Positions 1 to 11,689 of a stretch of 64,000 nucleotides of DNA are shown here, in pieces; within the stretch, counting starts at the first letter, position 1; each line of letters opens with the position of its first letter. A model generated the notes under the pieces. That model saw nothing but the letters and a program-made list of their open reading frames with translations. It was not told where the DNA came from and did no database searches. A program made the translations under genes and the position numbers. The DNA lies in NCBI GenBank assembly GCA_958450325.1, contig OY288257.1:31266771-31330770 (forward strand), given 5' to 3'. The DNA comes from Agrostemma githago (Eukaryota > Streptophyta > Magnoliopsida > Caryophyllales > Caryophyllaceae).

Positions 1-354
1 ATGAAAACAACAAAAATCAATCCGGAACAAATGCTATTACCTGATGAGCCCATGAAATGAACCAGAAGTAGGAGAAAAATCTTGAGAGTTTCGGCTTTCG
101 ACTTTCGAACACCACGAAACTTTTCAATTTTTTCGAGGAAGATGAGGAAAAGGATGATAAGCGAGGAGGAAATAAAGATGATATATTAGGAGGAGGAATA
201 GGTTGATTTCAATTTTTTCAATTTTTTTTAGGTTGATTAGGTGGAGGAAGATGAAAGATGTAGCACTGCAGGCTGTCACCGACTCTGCCCAATAGAGTCA
301 TAGGGTTAGGGTTATAATTTATAAACCCCGTATTAGGTATTGATAGTTATGGTC
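1..354. other. No gene recognised; purine-rich then AT-rich sequence
   Basis: Short purine-rich runs (GAGGAAGATGAGG types) and T-runs, with stops in all frames. I see no promoter, RNA gene or transposon end that I would defend. Confidence 0.5.
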
Positions 355-600
355 TGTACAGGTAGAGCAGGCAATTCGGGTCGGGCGTTGCGGTCGGTCC
401 AGTTCGTCACGGTTTTTGGGCACGACAGGCACGACCTGAATGAAAAATCATGTCTTGCACGGGCATGACCTGCCGTGTCTCGGGTCGGATCTCGGTGGCG
501 AATTGGATGATAATCTCGTGTCTGGCACGGGTACAGCTCGGTCCAGCACGCTGACAGGCACGGGTTAGGCACGACCCGGGTACGACGGGCCCGAGCCCGA
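355..600. mobile_element. hAT-like transposon end or remnant (GC-rich subterminal repeats)
   Basis: The segment opens with CAGGTAGAGCAGGCAATTCGG and is then packed with alternating CGGGTCGGG, GGCACGACC and GGGCCCGAGCCCGAG words, far richer in GC than its AT-rich surroundings. A 'CAGGGGTGGCAAA/GGCAATTCGGGTCGGG' opening followed by short direct and inverted subterminal repeats is typical of plant hAT elements. The other terminus and an 8-bp target duplication were not found, so this is a single-ended assignment. A degenerate GC-rich satellite is the alternative. Confidence 0.3.
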
Positions 601-2449
601 GAAAAATGGTCGTTTTTTGGCGTTGGAGTGCAATGTCTCTTTCTTTTTTTTTCTTTTTTTTTTATTTTTTTTTCTTATAAATATCCATTTCATCCAACTT
701 TATTTCACACAAATCATTCTAATATATTTCTAATCTTCTAATCATTTTTACTAATTCTCTCAAATCTTAATGCTCTACATTTATACTATTCTACATTTTT
801 AATATTCTAATCTTATAATATATTCCCTCCGAGTTTTAGTGTTCTTCCCTCTTTCATTATTGGGCTAAGTTTGATCTTCTTCCCTATTTCTATTTATGGA
901 AAAACTTTTTCACACACTTTTTCATCTTTAATTAATATAATATTCATCTCTCATACTTTTTCAATCAACTTTATTTCATTTAAATAATATAATATTTCTC
1001 TCTCTTACTTTTTGATTCTACTAATCTTATAAAAACTATATATATAAAAATTATTATTAATCTTATACAAAATATAGTAATTTTAATATAATAAGTATTA
1101 ACCTTAAAGTTTGATGAATTGAAGGTTTTGGATGCGCTTTTGGTGCTAATTTGCTATATTGAAGAATTGATCGTATCGGGTTTATGGTTTTTTTTATTAT
1201 AATCTATCGAATCTCGCTAATCGACCGCTTTTCCGGATTTCTATAAACTTTGTTTGCATTTTCTAACTTAATCCCCTTTACTTTAATTTTGTTAATTATT
1301 GTTGTTTATTATTACTTAATTATAGTCTTCAGTCTTCACTTATTCACTTATTATAATTAAGTTAACTCGTAAATAATTTGTTACATATTAATTTGTCAAT
1401 TTAACTACGGATTTTCTAACGTATGCCCACTGGGCACACGATAATATGTTAATTAAGGAATGAATCATCATTATGTTGTTTAAGTATAGTAATAAAGAGT
1501 TGATATTTTAATTTATCGTGATAATATCATTGAGTTTTCTTCCTAAATTAACATTAACGTTAGAAAAACCGATTTAACTAAATTGGTGTTTTTATTAAAT
1601 TTGTTATTTGAATTGTTAATTAATTTGGTAATTAATTTGGTAACTAATTTGACAATTAAATTGTTGACCCGTTAAAATATTAAAATCATGTCAGAATCAC
1701 ACAACACCCGAGTTAGCGTAAAAAAGGAGTCGATCACAACAACGTCAACGTAGCGTAGAACTCTCCAGTTCACAAACACCACAATCGGAGGCACGTGGTC
1801 AATTTACGACCCCATAATTTAACCAGTGATCCGATATCACGCCTTAATTCAGGTATACAAAAATTAAAAAAGAAAAACTATTTTCCGCGTTCGATACCAA
1901 TTTAACCAGTGGTCAGGTATACCACGCCTGAAACCAACTTATATACAAAAATTAAAAACGATACCTTGAACTCGAAATTAGTATGTCAAGATTGAATTAA
2001 TTGGAGTCGGATTGAGCATAAGCGGTTTAATTGTAGTTCAATTGCAATTGAAATATGATGGAAGTTGATGAGTTGAATGTTGGAATGTAATTTTATTTGA
2101 ATGAGTTAAAGAGAATGTGGGTAAAAAGAGTTAAACAAGGTAAGGGTAAAATGGGTATATTGGGTAAAATACGGACGACGCTAAGTAAAATTATGGACGA
2201 CGAGAAGCGAAAGTGTTTAACAATACATGACTAGAGAAAATTCCAAACAATGAATTTGGTAGAATATAATCGAATGAGTTAAAAATATTTGAAAATATAA
2301 AGTCTTCTGAGTAGGATGAGAGATGTGTAGATGACAAAACGCCAATATAAACCTAATGAAGAATGTGTATTTTAAAACAGTGTCAAGTGTGTTACTCTAT
2401 ATAACGTATTAGTATAAAGTGAAACTACATTCCAAATAAAATATCATAT
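601..2449. other. AT-rich intergenic DNA with MITE-like remnants
   Basis: No coding potential. Around 826-1000 the sequence ATTCCCTCCGAGTTTTAGTG and a following run of TTCTTCCCTC words resemble the CTCCCTCCG ends of Stowaway-type MITEs. A quasi-palindrome lies at 1421-1439 (TGCCCA and TGGGCA arms, one-base loop, nine pairs with one mismatch). Confidence 0.4.
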
Positions 2450-3927
2450 GTGAATATGAAATTAAAGCGGATATCTCATACGGAGTACTGTTCTGGCAGA
2501 TCCATCAGTAGAATTATCAAAAGTTGATACAAATATCCCAAGGGCCAAATAAGACTAGCACAATTGATGGCGAAAAATCAACTAGTGTTATGCATTAATC
2601 TTAGGTTATCATATAGTAAAATCTGGATGTATATATACATCTTTGTTTGTCTATGAAACGTAAGGAATGACATATTTCTAGATGAATTCCACAACCATAA
2701 GAGAGTTTAGAACATGTGGTACCAGGCTACCTGCAATATGCCCTCACAGTTGTGAATAGACGGAGTCACACATAAAGCTAGAAAGAATGGGATCCATACT
2801 CTATGCATCTGCATAAATGTACAACACTCGTAAATCATAAACACACAAATAAGCCAGAATGTCAAACATTCCACATTGTACAACATAAACAATTAAGAAT
2901 AGCCTATGGCCTTTATATGTGCATATGTTTATCCACATGAGCAAATGGAAAAGTTGAGCAAGACTTCGGCTCTGTGCATATGTTTATCCCTGCTGTAAAG
3001 GGACTCACAGGGGAAATTTAACCTAAGCTATCAATAACACTAGTCAATGACTTTATCGCAACTATGCATATGAAATTTGTATTTGGTGCAAATGCAATCA
3101 CTAGGGCAATTTTAATCTATGTTGGCTCAGTATTACATGTGTACTTGTAACTCGCTAGCATAATTGGTCGTTAAAAGGAAGCTAAGTGGACAAAGACAAC
3201 ACTAACCTCTGCAATGACAGTAAGATCAGGAGTGAAAACTTTTGGTGTCAACTAGCCATTTCTCAATGCAGGGATACAATTAGAATAACAGTCAAAACCA
3301 CGATATAACCAAAAAACTGAAATGAGATTCCCATTTTTTTTATATATATTTAGACATCTAAATTACAATCAACAAACTACACACCTGTAATAATCCAACA
3401 AAATGATGACACTTTCAAACTTAATCAAAACACCTAAAACTCGATTTCGACACAAAAATTGATACTCCTTTGAACAGACAGACTCTTCATTAATTTACAC
3501 CTGAAAACACGTTACACGCACTTTGAATACCAAGCAATTCTTTCAATCATAGCACAAATTCCTATAATACAGCGTAATTAGAGACTTAACTGCACAAAAT
3601 TCAACTCCAAAAGACACAAAATTCAAACAATTTCAACTCAACCGATCTAAACTACGAAACATCAGTGACGGAGTCAGAATGAGGATGAAACTTATCTAAA
3701 AAATTGGAAACAACCTAGTAGCTAGAGACATCAACAAAAACAAAAACTCGTAATCTGTATAAAAAAATCTAAACAAAAAAACTACGGAGTATAAATTAGT
3801 AAAAAAAAATGCTACACTCGAAATAGATCAGAATTAATAACAAAAAGCTTCAATTGAAGCCTATATAGGACTGGAAATAGCATCTGAAAAAAAAAATGAA
3901 ATTCAACAAATTGAAAAAAAAAATCAC
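2450..3927. other. AT-rich sequence, no exon confidently recognised
   Basis: If the possible first exon at 3928-4083 is real, this would be its downstream intron and exon region on the minus strand. One GAG/GTTAGT donor-like site lies near 3210 on the minus strand, but I cannot build a convincing coding chain. TACGGAGTA words at about 2480 and 3783 are frequent MITE-derived words. Confidence 0.35.
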
Positions 3928-4083
3928 TTGTAAGCGATTGACTGGGTTGCGTCTGTGAGAGGAGGTGGAACGACAGACTAATGATATGTGTGTCACCGAC
4001 GCGTCTTCTTCTCCGTGAGTCATCTTCTTCACGTCGTCAAATTTAGGTTTCTTCGTGTTTAGTGTGTTTCTTCGTGTCGACAT
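3928..4083 (-). CDS. Possible first exon of an unrecognised gene
   Basis: From the ATG at 4083 the minus strand reads 52 codons, basic and Ser/Thr-rich (it begins MSTRRNTLNTKKPKFDD and ends NPVNRLQ). A GT dinucleotide then opens a very U-rich stretch, as at a plant 5' splice site. GC content is higher than in the flanks. I do not recognise the protein. A tandem-hairpin region lies immediately upstream (4140-4240) and would be in the promoter or 5' UTR. No second exon could be joined with confidence, so this may be a gene fragment or chance. Confidence 0.22.
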
Positions 4084-4175
4084 GTTTTGTGTTTTCTGGT
4101 TATAAATTTTTAATTGTAAACGCGAAAATCGCGGATATATTTCAAAATAATTGTCACGGTTTTATTTTTAAAATT

Positions 4176-4207
4176 AATTGTGACAATATGGCAATATTGT
4201 CACAATT
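4176..4207. repeat. Perfect 14-bp inverted repeat (hairpin) with related arms nearby
   Basis: AATTGTGACAATAT (4176-4189), loop GGCA, then ATATTGTCACAATT (4194-4207) is a perfect palindrome. More TTGTCAC and TGTGACA words follow to about 4232, and one precedes it at 4150. This could be the end of a MITE or CACTA-like element. No target duplication was identified. Confidence 0.6.
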
Positions 4208-4484
4208 ATTTGTCACAGCTAAATTGTGACAGTAATTTTGATATTTTTTTAAATAAAATTGTTTATTAATATTACGTAACTTTTATTAATTCATTTTAAA
4301 TTATAGTATTGTCTAAATTAGTTCGTTTAAATATAGGACCAAACCGAGTTCACTTGGAGTAACGAATTTCGAACCCAAACTTCAAATTCGAACCGCATCG
4401 AACTTCGGAAAATGTATCCTTGATATGAACTCTGGAAAGAAGGAAATAAAGATACTCAAGATCAGGCACAAGAGGGCACCATAG

Positions 4485-6735
4485 TGTAGACACCTACATT
4501 TTGACCGCCAGGTGTCTATAGTAGTTTCCAACAAACACCCGATGATGATCGGACGCGAACATGCTTTAATGGACTCGGATATGGGCTCGAAATCATGGAC
4601 ATTTGGTTTAGGCTTTTTATAGAGTACAAATCTCACAAAATCAACCTTAAATCCAGGCCCAGTGGGTCGTTTCGAGTCAAATAAGACTAATTTGGGTCGA
4701 ATTCGACACCAGGGGCAAAATCGTCTTTTAGCAACCGGGTCAAACCCGGTCAAATATTTTTTTTTCGAGACACACGGACCAGCCGTGTCATCTCACGAGT
4801 TCGGCCTAGACTCGAATACTACAAAAATCAGCCTCAAAAATATTAAACAAATCCATCAAAAGGTGGAATTCGATCCTCAGTAGAATTCCCGACCGAGCAC
4901 TCCACAGAGTACAAGGAGTACTCGGCCGAGTACCCCAACACCCGCCAAAAAACCGTGACTTCCCCACCAAGCAAGCGGATGTCAGGTCCCCCTTAAATTG
5001 CTTATTATTCCTATCCTTAGACGGAATCCTACCTCATCCCGACCGGTGACTTTTCTTCCTTTGCAAGTTAGCCATCTCCTATAAATATATAGACCCTCCC
5101 ATCACACACAAAACAATAACAATTCCCGACATACACATACACATACATCAACAACCTCGTAACATCCAAACATCAAACATAGCATCGACAAACCGATAGT
5201 GCAATCCGACTCCGACCAAAAACCGATCAAAAACCGGCCACCTCCGTCATCTTACACGACCCAAATCACCACCCTAACTCACCCGCATTATCTCGACGCT
5301 CCCGTGCCTAAGCCACATTCCGACGAGCCCCGTCCCGAGAAAACAAAGCATGCAGGTTGAGGGTGTAAAATCAAACCCGACTTTTCCTTTCTCTCTTCCT
5401 TTTTCTCGTCCTTTTTTTCTTCTTCGTCGGTCGGTCCGTTTTTCTATATGGGTCGTCATCGCATTTTTTTTCTAATAACGATATTACAAAATTATTTTCA
5501 TAAAACAAAACATTCTTAAAAATACGATATCGATTCTCTAGTTGAATATCGTATCAAAAGAGTAACATTAAACCCGTTGATGCTAGAAAATCGTTATACG
5601 GACTTAAAAACGATTTTTAATGCGGAGGGAGTCAAACATCGTTTTTTTAGTTTAAACTTACAAAACGATTTTCAAAGTTTTTTTAAAACCTTTTCTAAAA
5701 ATCATTCCGACTATTTGATATCGATTTCATAATCAAATATCGAATACGACGAATATCGAAAATATAAATCGAGTATAAATTAATCCATATTTGTACGCGA
5801 TTTATCAGAATTAATGATTTTCGAGAAAAAACCGAGCCGAGACAGCCACCCGCGCGAGTCGCGCCCCTCCCCGGCGAGTTGCGCCCCTCCCAGGCAAGTC
5901 GCGCGGGGGCCTGTAAACCGCGACCCATTTTTTTTCGTTTTCTCTTCTTTTTTTTAACATAGTTTCTTACATAAAACAGCGACTTTCTCGGCATATTTTC
6001 AGATTTCGACAAATATTTTTTACCTCGGTCAACACGCATTTAAATCCATCACGTGTTACAAAGCTTTTCAAAATCATGCATACTTACATTTTTTTTAATT
6101 CGATTTATGAACCGTTACTAACTTGTTTGCTCATGTTTGTAGCGATTTATTCTTTTTTCATCTTTTTATCTTTTGTTTTATTATACTAAAACAAACCTTG
6201 CATGCTAAATACAATTTTGACGTTATTAGTTTAAATGCATTAATCGACTTAGCAACCCATTTAATTTTCTCACATGTTTAGGGAAAACAATGTTTGCATA
6301 TCATCCAACCGTCGAACTAACGCGTGTACACCAAAAACGAACGATATCTTAGTAAAGGCCGCTAAGTGCGGGCGGGGTTGGGTGTTCTCTGTGAACTTCC
6401 CAACACGTACCCTCACCCCTTACTCAGAACCATGGTTTCCGGATGTCCGAATCCATTGGCAACGAGAGTCATTCAATACACGATATCCGATAATGTCGGT
6501 ATCGGTATCATAATGCAAATGGATGAACCCAATAAACTCTGACATCGAAAATGGGCCGTATTTTGTACACGGCCCACTACGACATAGAGTGGGTTCGAAC
6601 GGGCCCGAACTCCCACAAAGTTCGGTGGCGACTCCTACTTCGATTTAAATTTCAATTTGACCATCTCATATGGAGATTCATTCGCCTCCCCAAACCCGCG
6701 CGTGGCCGCGTCGGGGTGGACCTATGTCATGTCCA
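4485..6735 (+). repeat. 5' LTR of element D
   Basis: It begins TGTAGACACCTACATT and ends near CATGTCCA, five bases before a primer-binding site. The length of about 2.25 kb agrees with the 2.17-kb LTRs of element B. A TATA box TATAAATATAT is at 5080-5090. A 16-bp perfect palindrome GTACTCGGCCGAGTAC is at 4918-4933, about 150 bp upstream of it. The exact right end is uncertain by a few bases. Confidence 0.7.
5080..5090 (+). promoter_or_regulatory. TATA box in the LTR of element D
   Basis: TATAAATATAT is followed within about 30 bp by an A/C-rich ACACACAAAACAATAAC stretch, typical of a plant transcription start. The position inside the LTR fits the U3/R boundary. Confidence 0.55.
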
Positions 6736-6740
6736 AAATT

Positions 6741-6758
6741 TGGCGACTCCGCTGGGGA
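6741..6758 (+). other. Primer-binding site of element D
   Basis: TGGCGACTCCGCTGGGGA lies just inside the LTR. The same 18 bases occur at 29363-29380 in element B. This type of site is characteristic of Tat/Ogre elements and is reported to pair with tRNA-Arg. Confidence 0.75.
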
Positions 6759-7345
6759 TTCCTGATGTACCACTTGTCATCGAGGTTCCTAGGGTGAGAC
6801 TCGAAAAGAAATCGTTCGAATAGTAATGTACACGTTTTAGTTCAATTGTTCATGCATAACCCAATTTTTCCAGGGCCGGTTACTTGTGACCGACGTCCCA
6901 CTATACCGCGGTGCGTTCCTAAATGGGCGCACTAAAGACTTCGATGGCGGAACTCGCATGGGTTTTACGGCAGATTCTAAGACCAACTCGGCTTAGGAGG
7001 ATCGTCCTGATTTGCGAGAAAGCTATCGTTGTTGGTATAGACCCTCTTTCGACCGACCGAGACTTAGAATAAGAGCATACATGGTGTCATTATACTGTTT
7101 CCATGCCTACGTGCTACTTGACTCATCTGTCATCTTTTCAAAAAAACCGTCATTTTCAAAAATTGCATCTTTTCAAAAACATCCATTTTCAAAACTCGGA
7201 AAGCTACCGAATTTAGAACTTATGATTTTTGACTCATAATAGCCTATTTTTAGCCGGTATGCCGTCCAAACCTTATCAAAACTTCCGAAAAATTCCGGCC
7301 CGACAATATTTTCCGGTTTTCAAAAAAAAATCGGGCCATCCAATC

Positions 7346-7801
7346 TGATGGGGATAAAACCCCCAGACGCATAGGCCCGACTCCTAGGACTGAGAAGGCC
7401 CAACTGGGTCCTAGCCGACCCTAGAGGCCCAACCCCCTATCAGACGATCCCCCTTACGGGTAGTCATTAACTGACTCAGAGAGACTTCTCTACTGATCAC
7501 CATGCTGATGTCATGGTGACATCACCCTACCACATCCTTTCCCCTACAAATACCCCACTTAGGGTGAGGGGAAAGGGGGCAATTCATTCACACATATTCC
7601 TCCCTATTCTCTCTCTACCTCTCTTTATCTCCCTAAATATTTATATTCAGTCAGACATTTTACTGACTTGGGCGTCGGAGGCTCCGCCCCGGGGGTTCCC
7701 CCGGGCCCGGAGTTCACCTTGCAGGATCCCCGTCGGCACGCACCTGGAGCCGAGGAGAACCGCGAAGCCCAAGGTCAGGGACCTGTTTCCATACCGGAAC
7801 A
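7346..7801 (+). mobile_element. Solo LTR F with 5-bp target-site duplication
   Basis: A 456-bp unit starts TGATGGGGATAAAACCCC and ends ATACCGGAACA, flanked on both sides by CAATC (7341-7345 and 7802-7806). Removing it restores a continuous leader of element D. It contains a CTACAAATA promoter-like site near 7544, a CT-rich start region and a GC-rich U5-like tail, but no internal retroelement sequence. It is therefore a solo LTR left by LTR-LTR recombination. The family is not identified beyond LTR retrotransposon. Confidence 0.75.
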
Positions 7802-7911
7802 CAATCCAATTTTTCGGATTTTTTTTTCTAAAATCCAAATTTTCATTTTTCAAAACTTTCTTTCCAATGTATTCCGACTATTCCAATTTTTTATGTTGTC
7901 TAAGGTGGTCT

Positions 7912-8180
7912 GATGTTTGCAGGCAAGAGTCAATCATTGTGAAATGTTGGCGTAAGGGGCTTGTGGAACTAATAATGTCACAAGGTATATATATTCATCA
8001 ACCTGATTTCAATACTTGATAACTGTTAATTTGACTTCATTTAACGTGTGATTTTTTCAGGGAATGTCGTGGAAAGAAGAGGTCTCGGGGAAAAAAATTA
8101 GACCACATGGAGAAGAAGCCATACTTGGGAGTGACGTTGAATTTTAGAATTAATGAAAATACTTGGGGAGCAAAGATGTC
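7912..8180 (+). pseudogene. Possible exon pair of a DNA-transposon gene (unidentified)
   Basis: An intron-like TTTGCAG acceptor at about 7921 opens a short open stretch (QESIIVKCWRKGLVELIMSQ), followed by a GTATAT donor-like site. A TTTTTTCAG acceptor near 8060 leads into a basic stretch (KKRSRGKKLDHMEKKPYLG) that ends at a TAA. The spacing and basic character would fit the DNA-binding part of a FAR1-like protein, but the reading phases of the two pieces do not join cleanly. Homology is not established from the sequence alone. Confidence 0.2.
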
Positions 8181-8259
8181 ATAAACTACCTCATATAACA
8201 TGTAATTTTTTTTTGTAGATGCATTATGTTTGGTGGTTTGTAAATAATATGTAATTAGA

Positions 8260-9300
8260 CGAACATAGTTATTCCAATGCTTGTAAGCAGCTACTCCAAC
8301 ATGTTTTGGTGGTTATACCAACAATCATTCAAATTGTTGATTAAATCAATCAATTATTCATCTTCAATATATTACTATAATAATGTTGTTGTTATTCCAA
8401 ATCTTATAATCAGTTATTATTATATTGGACAACAGTTACTCCAACGTTTGATCTCAGTTACTCTAACAATTTACAGCAAGGTATAAGGTACCAAGTATTC
8501 CAACCTATAATAACAAATATTCCAAGATATAACACCAAATATTCCAAGATATATAACACAAGTATTCCAAACTATAATACCAAGTATTCCAAGATATAAC
8601 TCCAAGTACTCCAACTATTATAACTATCGTATTATAAATATTGATGCTTTCATCGTCTGAGTTGTATACTTGTATGAATGTCTTCAACGTCATATAGTCT
8701 CATCCTTTTGACTGAGTCGTAAAGATTTCCGAGTGGACCCTGTATATATATAAATCATACTGCGTATTTATTAAGCAACTATTATAACTATCGTGTTATA
8801 AACATCGTATGATTTCATCGTTTGAGTTGTATACTTGTATGGATGTCTTCAACATACAATCAAATACTTTAAAATTTTGAGATTCAAGTACCTATTTTAA
8901 CATCCCAATTTAGTTACTCCAACATATATATTCAAGTATTCTAAAGCATATATTCAAGTATTCTAATATTATGAGATTTAAGTACATATTTTAACATTCC
9001 AATTCAGTTACTCCAACATATATGTTCAAGTACTCAAACGTATATATTTAAGTATTCTAAAACATATATTCAAGTACTCTAAAATTCTAAGATTCAAGTA
9101 CCTATTTTAACATTCCAATTCAGTACTCCAACGTATTTATTCAAGTATTCCAACCTATATATTCAAGGGTTCTAAAACATATATTCAAGTATTCTAAAAT
9201 TCCGAGATTCAAGTACCTATTTTAACATTCCAATTAAGTTACTCCCACATATATATTCAAGTACTCCAATGTATATATTCAAGTACTCTAAAATTTTGAG
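8260..9300. repeat. Degenerate array of a short ACTCCAAC / AAGTATTCCAA motif
   Basis: Words of the form CAAGTATTCCAA, CAGTTACTCCAAC and ATATATTCAAGTACTC recur several dozen times at irregular spacing of about 15 to 35 bp, with longer units of about 75-85 bp visible between 8880 and 9300 (GAGATTCAAGTACCTATTTT repeated). There is no ORF. The array lies in non-coding DNA beside a possible transposon exon. Confidence 0.6.
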
Positions 9301-9999
9301 ATTACCTTCAAGTTGATTCATGTCTTCTACATTAAAATTGATGTTCATCATGATATTACCTTTAATTTGAGAATCCAAAAACAAATTACACCTCTAACAT
9401 GAAAAACTAACCTTCATGTTCATTAACAATAGGAACTTTAATTAGATGATGTTCATGTACAGTGGAATTCATGTTCATATGACGAATTTTAGGGAAAACG
9501 AATTGCAATTTAATCTAAAACGAATTGCAATAATAAAAAATGAATTGAACAAAATTTCTGGAAAATTGAATGAATTTTATCAATAAAAGCGATTCAACGA
9601 AGAAATTTACAATTTAATCTTATGATTGAGCAATAGGAACTTACGATTGAGTAATTTCCAAGATAATTGGGCGAAAATTTTGGAGAAATATTTTTTTGTC
9701 AGATTTTGTTTGTTATGTAGGGTGAAGGAACGAGAGGAGAGAGAAAAGAGAGGTAAAGGAGGGGTTTGGGGAGGGTTTTGTTCTCTTTTAAGGATTAATC
9801 TTAGCCGTTGATCAAGATTAAATCAACGGTTCAGATTAGTAGGATATTTACACCAAAATTGACGTTTACACCAGATCCCACCTGTATGGGTTCAGGGAAG
9901 TTACTAATTTCCCGGAAGTCCCTTACTCTTCATCCTATCCCGTATGATGGATGGATGGATGAGCTTCATTTTTTTTTTTAAAAAAAATACAGGACTGAC
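9301..9999. mobile_element. Probable non-coding end of a Mutator-like transposon
   Basis: An A/T-rich stretch with repeated ACGAATTGCAAT words is followed at about 9790-9880 by GCCGTTGATCAAGATTAAATCAACGG, which contains an inverted repeat (CCGTTGAT and ATCAACGG arms). The doublet TTTACACCAAAATTGACG and GTTTACACCAGATCCCA comes next. Such GGTGTAAA doublets and ACCGTTGAT boxes are common in plant Mutator-like termini. A partner inverted repeat and a 9-bp duplication were not found in the window. Confidence 0.3.
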
Positions 10000-10599
10000 G
10001 TACCCCGCAGACAGCGCGCCTCACAAACTTCCCATCAACTAAACATCAATCACTGTCATTACTTCCTTCTATTTTTCTCCCGCCTATTACCCTTCCCAAC
10101 CCCTTCATTTTGAATCCATTTCTTCAACATCATCCATCACCTGTAACTCTCAATCCCTCTCTCTCTCTAACATTTTAGATCATCAAATAAGCTCCATCGC
10201 AGAACTGTTACTCCGGCAATAACTCTGGTCAACATATCAAGATATGTTCATGCATATAGTTTGATCATTGTTTTAGTGGTCAGGCCCTAAAATTATCTGA
10301 ATCTCTCTCTAACCTTTTGTAGAGGATATAATCATGTATAAAATTTTTATTTCTTTGATTAATGATATATTCAACTGATATTTTCTTAATCAAGTTCATA
10401 TGATCATTGTTTTTTTGCCCGATTAGTGTGTATCGTCATCTGATTTTTTCATATTCAAGTTCAAATAATCATCTTGCTTTGATTCGTAGGTGCAATCATC
10501 TTTCTAATTATGAATGTGACTTTTCTAATAATGATTGAAGTATAATTAACTGTATGACTCTTATTTTCCATTCTACGGTTTTAGTTTTGTATAATCACA
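10000..10599 (+). other. Upstream region and possible leader of the Ulp1-like gene
   Basis: A CT-rich leader-like segment (10040-10190: CTCTCTCTCTCTAAC, TTCTTCAACATC) is followed by intron-like U-rich DNA up to the first minisatellite array. I see no clear TATA box and no ORF. It is probably the 5' UTR with a leader intron of the gene that starts near 11111. Confidence 0.3.
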
Positions 10600-11072
10600 C
10601 AATTGATGTTGTATAGTCACATTGATGGGTGTAATCATCTGCCTAATCGTGGACGTGACTTTGCTAATGATGATTGAAGTATAATTAAGTATATGGTTTT
10701 TATTTTCATTCGACGGTTGTAGATGTATAGTCACACTCATTATGCTGTATAGTCACATTCATTATGTTGTATCGTCACACTCACTATGTTGTAGAATCAC
10801 ACTCATTATTCTGCATAGTCACACTCATTACGCTGTATAGTCACACTCAGTATGTTGTAGGATCACACTGATTATGTTGTTTAGTCACAATGATTATGTT
10901 GTATCGTCACACTCATTGTGTTGTGGAATCACACTCATTATGTTGTATAGTCACACTCGTTACGCTGTATAGTCACACTTAATATGTTGTAGGATCACAC
11001 TGATTATGTTGTATAGTCACACTCATTATGTTGGTATAGTGGTACTCATTAGGCTGTATAGTCATATCCATT
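10600..11072 (+). repeat. Minisatellite array 1 (22-bp unit, TATAGTCACAC core)
   Basis: There are about fifteen imperfect copies of a 22-bp unit with core TGTATAGTCACACTCATTA. The most constant part is TATAGTCACACT; TAGAATCACACT and TATCGTCACACT are common variants. The array ends about 40 bp before the first coding exon of the Ulp1-like gene. The same unit recurs at 13495-13710, 15350-15675, 52415-52572, 52722-52815 and 53797-53840, and I did not see it in the LTR elements. Confidence 0.85.
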
Positions 11073-11110
11073 GTGTATTTTAGATTGATTGTGTGTTTTG
11101 TCACGACAAA

Positions 11111-11622
11111 ATGGTTGGGGGAAATAAAAACATTGGTAAAAGGGGCAGTGGAAAGAAGAAGGTCGTGGAAGATACAGCGGCCGACCGCGTCACTGGACGA
11201 CAAATTGTTGCGCACTTGCCGGATACCACCGCTTCGAAAACTGTGGGTAAGAGAAAATGGGAACAATCACAAGGTCCGCCGGTAGTGAGGAGACGACTGA
11301 CACTACTGTCGAACCAAAAAGTCTGCCGGAGGTGAAGTGTAGGCTTAAGCGCTTGCACACTGTTATTTTGAATATGACGGATGAGCAGAAAGAAAGGGTT
11401 AGTGATGTCAGGTTCGGTGGGTTATTGGAGTTGAGGTTCGATTCGTTCCCACACGAGCATGTGTTTATGTTTCTGCATGCGTTCTCTGACGGGTGTCATG
11501 TTTTTCGCGCGTCGCGTCGGAAGAAGTTCAAGGTGTCGAAGTACGACGTACACGATTTCTTCCAGATACCCGTTGGACCTCAGCCCGTGAGCTTATCCCG
11601 ACGAAAAATCAGAAAGAGTTAA
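11111..11622 (+). pseudogene. Ulp1-like transposon gene, N-terminal exon (frameshifted)
   Basis: The ATG at 11111 opens a Lys/Arg-rich N-terminus (GKRGSGKKKVVED). Near 11260-11270 the good coding frame changes (one frameshift) and continues as PEVKCRLKRLHTVILNMT, then VRFGGLLELRFDSFPHEHVF and KVSKYDVHDFFQIPVGPQP. The order 'stretch of LxRL, FGGLLxL, then DVxDxFxIPxGP' is the N-terminal domain usual in large plant transposon proteins ending in a Ulp1-like (peptidase C48) domain. The exon is followed by the next homologous block at 11690. The frameshift argues for a decayed copy. Functional assignment rests on recalled family pattern. Confidence 0.55.
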
Positions 11623-11689
11623 CTCGCCTCACGTAATAAGTTTAAAGGATAGCCGGAGAAAGCAGTTTGACGTTGTAAAACCTGGCGGA

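Larger units (their letters stand above)
4485..7911 (+). mobile_element. Element D: 5' portion of a Tat/Ogre-like Ty3/gypsy retrotransposon
   Basis: It consists of a full LTR, a primer-binding site and about 0.7 kb of leader, interrupted by solo LTR F. The leader carries runs of CCGTCATTTTCAAAA-type words, similar to the leader of element B. After about 7911 the sequence changes abruptly to a different repeat, and no gag, pol or 3' LTR of this copy is in the window. The copy is therefore truncated at its right side. The LTR shares segments with element B (GTGCGGGCGGG, TTTCCGGATGTCCGAA, the TGTAGACACC start), so D and B are sister families. Confidence 0.7.
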
